Below, piece after piece: positions 59,850 through 64,000 of a stretch of DNA of 64,000 nt. The stretch comes from Patiria miniata. Taxonomy: Eukaryota > Echinodermata > Asteroidea > Valvatida > Asterinidae. Position 1 is the first letter of the stretch. The number at the start of each line of letters is the position of its first letter. The notes under the pieces are model-generated. The model was not told the DNA's origin and did not search any database. It saw only the letters and a list, made by a program, of their open reading frames with translations. The position numbers were made by a program, and so were the translations under genes. The stretch is taken from the NCBI RefSeq assembly GCF_015706575.1, contig NW_024037057.1, positions 5,451,203-5,515,202 on the forward strand, written 5' to 3'.

Positions 59850-61280
59850 TAAGACGGTAGATGCTCTATATATTAGCGGTAGTACAAGTATTTGGATGAC
59901 AATTAATGTCACCACCTCCTTTTCCGATGTTATTCAATAAAGACCAACACAGGAATAAGCAAATACCTCAGAAAATCAGATTTGTTTGCTTTTTCTTTGT
60001 GTTTAATTTTTCATTTCCTTTTGGAAAATTTCAAACTAAAAGGCATCTATTGCATTGTAGTAACGAAGAGGATCAAGCAGAATGTGACTACATCATCTGA
60101 GGACCAGAGGCAGGGACAACAGGGAGCTACTCATCGAGACAAACCGCAACCAGTGACTGGGACAGAAAGCAGATCAGGTAAATAATTACACAGAATCCAA
60201 TGTAACGTTTTATTGTTCTCTCGTTTGCTATTTTCATTTCATTGTTTGTCCTTTCTATTAACAAGAACCGAATCGAGTTCAAGATGCACTTTTTTCGTGC
60301 CCTTCACCAAGTTTTCTCTTTCGCTCCCAGCAAGTGTTAAAGGTTATCAATTTAAGATAAAAACTACTTTATTTCTGGTTTTTGGCGGCCGCAAACCTCC
60401 GATTTTGGGTTTCTTTTCAGCCCATAGATATCCGGTTAGCGAGTAGACTTGTTTGCAGTACTTAAATGTGGAGGGAAGTAATTCTGTTTTCTTCTTCAGG
60501 CTAGTCTAATAAAAAAAATGTTAATATGCGTGCACAAAACGTTTCGTGTTGCTGAATTAACATGGCATGTGATTTGAAATAAGTTTATTGTTCAATTTTC
60601 AAAGCCAAAAAAAAATCGGCATTACTGTGGCATGTTATTAGGGTCAGAGGTCTCAATACAAATTGTCCCAAAATTGTTCAGATTTCTCTCTATTTCCATA
60701 AAAAAATTGTGCTCGAGCTAGTCCTACTAAAAAATTACATAATTTAAACGTTGTTCTGATTCATGGCTCCAGAAGATTTTTTAAGGAAATATAACATTCG
60801 ACAATTATTCCCTGACTGACTGACGCATGCGATAATTGACTATACATTAAATAATTATGTGAACTAATCATTATGAGTGTTTCTTTGTTTGATTATTGAA
60901 AAGTGCATGGAAAGTAAAAGTAAACATAATTTTGTTATTGGTAGAATTATAGAAATTTGAAAATGTAATAACTTAGAAAATGTATAATACATGATTATAA
61001 GCACCGACAGGACATTTTTAATCATTCGGCAATAAAGAAATTGTTTGCAGTCTGCATGTTTGAAACATGCAGGCCGACCATTAGGTCATGTTGTGAATGC
61101 CTGCACGGTATGGTTCGGTAACTAAGAGAGACGATGATCTTCACGCGGCGCAGGTATGAGTTGATGGGCAAAATACGGACACAGTCCCCAAGCCAGATAT
61201 AGTCGTGTTTTTTTTCGGGTCGGCTTGGGTCGGTTTTCCTTGACTTTGGTCGGGTCAGGTCGGGTCAGTCAGTTTTTATG
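59850..61280. repeat. Partial duplicate of the UBD-2 3' end and downstream DNA
   Basis: Parallels 57590-59840: intron 7 sequence (GGTAGATGCTCTATATATTAGC), a shortened exon 8, the terminal-exon region and the downstream flank, up to GGTC-rich DNA before the NLR. The Death domain 2 part is deleted and the Harbinger-like MITE is absent. Confidence 0.8.
60061..60177 (+). CDS. Candidate symmetric 117-nt exon from duplicated UBD exon 8
   Basis: The deletion that removed Death domain 2 joined the upstream alternative acceptor (GCATTGTAG, ending 60060) to the last repeat. The result is an open 39-codon exon, phase 1 at both ends, encoding 'TKRIKQNVTTSSEDQRQGQQ' and ending at the conserved AGATCAG|GTAAAT donor. 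It could be included between UBD-2 exon 8 and the NLR-C Death exon without shifting frame. It may equally be a dead fragment. Confidence 0.4.
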
Positions 61281-61556
61281 GGGCTCAAATCGGTTTTGGT
61301 TCGGATTCGGTTGATATCTTTAATGTTTTGGGTCGGTTTGGTTGACCCAACAAAGTCAAGGAACCCGACCCGATGCAGAATACTAGTACGCACGTCCCTT
61401 TATCTTTGGACGTCACAACCGGACTATCTTTAGGGATAATCAGAAAAAAAATGTACACGCTCTCGTTCTGAATACATTCTGACAATGAAAATTATGACTT
61501 CAAATTAAATTGAAGGCACTTTGTTCATGTTGCAATGTCATTGTATTCTTTTATAG

Positions 61557-61817
61557 GTACACTACCTGACGACAAATCCATATGGAATCAATCCAAGAAG
61601 ATTGGAACACGTTGGGAAGAATTGGCCTTAAACCTGGATTTTTCTAAAGAAGATATTAATATAATAAAGGCTGATCATCCCAACAATACTGTAAGGCAGT
61701 GCTTTGAGATGTTAAGCGCATGGTGGAGAAAGCAGGACAATTACACAGAAGCAAGACGGACGTTGGAGAAGGCTCTGATTGATTCGGGCAGGCAAGAATT
61801 GGATCGGGGCATATCAG
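61557..61817 (+). CDS. NLR-C exon: Death domain
   Basis: Same 261-nt phase-1 exon as in NLR-A and NLR-B, with no base change from NLR-A that I can see. Confidence 0.85.
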
Positions 61818-64000
61818 GTATGCTCAGTAACTGAACAAAGTTTGGCAATCCATACACTTACATTTGACAATGAAAAAAATGAAGTTGGAAACACCAGATA
61901 AATCAAGCCATTAAAAAAGCCCTAAAGTATCCACGAAATGATTTTTTTTCTGACACAACGCCAAAGCAAATGTGCCTTTTTAAAAATAGTTAAATTTTCT
62001 ATGTTTATTCGACAACTGAGGGCGCTGTTGCTGCGAAATCATTTCAGGAAGACGGTGTTTATGGGATTTGTGCACAAATGTGAACCCCAAACTCTGCTCA
62101 TTGATACCCCCTTGAGAAGGTTTGCTCATTGGCTTACTGACAGGTAGGGCCTACTAACACAACAAATTAATGAATAAAAAAAAACATTTTTAACTGCAAA
62201 ATATCCAAAACTTTTCGGGCACAAAGATTTTTGCCTGATGTAACATCACATTGTGCTCACAAGTATTAAAATTTGCATTAACATAAAATCCAAAAAGGCA
62301 CCATAATAGTCTTGAAAACAGCAATTTGGAAATTTAAAATACGGTTAACTGGGATACAAAGGTGCATTACAAAAATTACATTGCATGGGCCCTTTAAGCA
62401 CTGCAACATCAAGGGGAAAATTAATGAACTTTTCTTTGCCCCCATTACCGCTGACAAATACACACCTGATGTCGTTTCTTTTCTTTTAACAGCCGCGACG
62501 GGAAGAGCGCAATCCAGTCCGAGTGATGCTGCTGATCAGTGCAGGAGTGAATTAAAAGACCGATATACTACCACAGGTAGCTACGTTCAGCTAATCCCCT
62601 GGGTCGATGACGACATGAAACATATCAGGGATATATATACAGAGTTACAATTAGAAAAGGGTGACCAGGATGACATAGAGGGCGATGTTGCGGAGTATGG
62701 GGGCATTTTCCTCGTTAAAACAAAAGACGGGAATGTGATTAAACGCGGCATTTTGAGTGGATCACCTGGGATGGGGAAGTCAACCATTATTGACAAAATG
62801 GCGTACGACTGGGCTGTAGGTGGTGCACTCGGACAGTTTTCACTTTTGTTTGTCTTGAAAATGTCCGCTCTCAAAGAAACGTCGGAGCTTGTTGAGTCGG
62901 TGTTTTCTCAACTTTTAGCAGATGATACAGCTGTAGATAAGGGTGGCTTGGAAGCATTCATTAAAGACAATGGTAGTAGAGTGCTCATTCTGATAGATGG
63001 TTTTGATGAATTCACGACAACAAACCTCGAACCAGAGAAATTTGGGTCCATTCTAAGAATGCTTAATCGAAAATTTGGCAAAGAATGTTTTGTAGTTGTA
63101 ACAACACGTCCCTCACACTTGAACAAATTGAAGAGCAAATCACTAATTGAGAAACCTTTCACCCATGTGAATGTTTTGGGATTTAGGAGGGAAGATATTG
63201 GGCAGTATGTGAGAAATTTTTTCCCTGCAAAGCTTGATGAGGCTGAGGGACTCCTTGATAGGATTCGGTCATCGAATGTCCTGTCTGATTTAGCAAGGAG
63301 TCCCATGATACTTCTGCTAATGTGCTTATTATGGAGGGAAGAGGGAACACTACCTGATACTTTATCTAGATTGTTCAGTGAGGCAATCAGATACATATTT
63401 CAAAGAAAAATGTCTGAATTATCAGAAGAAGCAATATCGGAAGTGGTGATTGCAATCGGCAAAGTTGCTTTAGAAGGGCTTGTTTACCCAGAGCAAAGGC
63501 TTTCATTTCAAGAGGGAGAGTTTGACGAGAGTGCACTTGATATAGCAATACAAGCGGGCATTCTCACTAGCCAGAGGGTCATTAAGTGGCGCGGCACGGA
63601 CAATAACGTGCAGTTCATTCATAAGACACTTCAAGAGTATTGCGCAGCTATATATTGCCAGAGTCTTTTAAGGAAAGGCGGTGGGGAATTTCAGAAGATT
63701 CTTGATAAAATTGGATATCCTTGGAATTTTGAGTACATGCTGCGCTTCTGTTGCGGCGACAATCAACAATGCACAAGGCAAATAGTACGGATGCTGCACG
63801 AGAAGAATCTGCAACAGGAATTGGCCTTGAATTGCTACATGGAAAGTCAGTCAAGAGGTTTGTTATCAGATTTCGTGGAGTTGTTTTTCACTGAATCTAT
63901 GTGTATATGTCACTATAGCAACGACTCATTAAACTCGCTCGCGTGGTTGCTGCAGCATGTTGCCGAGCACACAGAGCCCTCGGGAGTAGATTACCTCGCT
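61557..64000 (+). CDS. NLR-C: Death–NACHT receptor, runs off the window
   Basis: Death exon 61557-61817 (protein identical to NLR-A), intron with the shared MITE, and NACHT exon from 62493, open to the last base (503 codons seen). Walker A GSPGMGKST is at 62759-62785 and Walker B at 62984-63013; FIHKTLQEYCAA follows near 63614-63649. The first ~2.2 kb match NLR-A at about 98-99% by eye. From about 63520 similarity drops, and some positions agree with NLR-B instead ('GDNQQCT', 'MLHEKNL'). LRRs lie beyond the window. The start is ambiguous as for NLR-A (ATG at 61535). Confidence 0.88.
61915..62393 (-). mobile_element. TTAA-type MITE in NLR-C intron
   Basis: TTAA at 61911-61914 and 62394-62397. 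Nearly identical to 633-1112, inherited through the duplication. Confidence 0.65.

Overview
This is eukaryotic, animal DNA. Genes are split by GT-AG introns, background composition is AT-rich, and the spacers are packed with transposon debris, minisatellites and poly-G/C runs. The recognisable genes are NOD-like receptors (NLRs) of the Death–NACHT–leucine-rich-repeat type plus genes combining ubiquitin-like (UBL) and Death domains (DD). Expanded Death–NACHT–LRR families are typical of invertebrate deuterostomes such as echinoderms and amphioxus, so an echinoderm-like or related animal is my best guess. The species cannot be fixed from the sequence alone.

Layout, with all recognised genes on the + strand: (1) 1-8499, NLR-A, a Death exon (276-536) and one huge NACHT-LRR exon (from 1212); its last ~1.8 kb of LRR sequence is decayed. 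(2) 8500-23400, 3' flank, then a tandem array of a ~2.1-2.3 kb unknown unit, interrupted by a Harbinger-like MITE and by a 3.6 kb foldback element that holds Penelope-type reverse transcriptase remnants with a further MITE inside; an 11-bp minisatellite closes the region. (3) 23612-28557, UBD-1, with basic N-terminus, UBL, DD, linker, second UBL, second DD and ~11 copies of a 37-residue charged repeat. (4) 29551-37577, NLR-B, stopped by one in-frame TGA at 37020. (5) 37578-54890, a duplicated NLR 3' flank, AT-rich DNA with no gene, an orphan UBD first exon (42170-42396), and segmentally duplicated repeat blocks with an expanded GGTC microsatellite. (6) 55215-58639, UBD-2, without a usable first exon of its own, then a partial duplicate of its 3' end. 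(7) 61557-64000, NLR-C, the nearly identical twin of the start of NLR-A, running off the window.

The repeating unit is therefore a cassette: a UBL-DD-UBL-DD gene followed 1-3 kb downstream by a DD-NACHT-LRR receptor. The DD exons of both genes are exactly 261 nt and bounded by phase-1 introns, and the last coding-repeat exon of each UBD gene ends in phase 1. The two genes of a cassette could therefore be a receptor with its Death-domain partner encoded side by side, or one alternatively spliced gene making a UBL-DD-UBL-DD-DD-NACHT-LRR protein. The sequence allows both; transcript data would decide. Functional statements about NLRs (ligand sensing by LRRs, NTP-driven oligomerisation by NACHT, homotypic Death-domain signalling) come from family knowledge. 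All repeat and homology statements are by-eye comparisons within this window.
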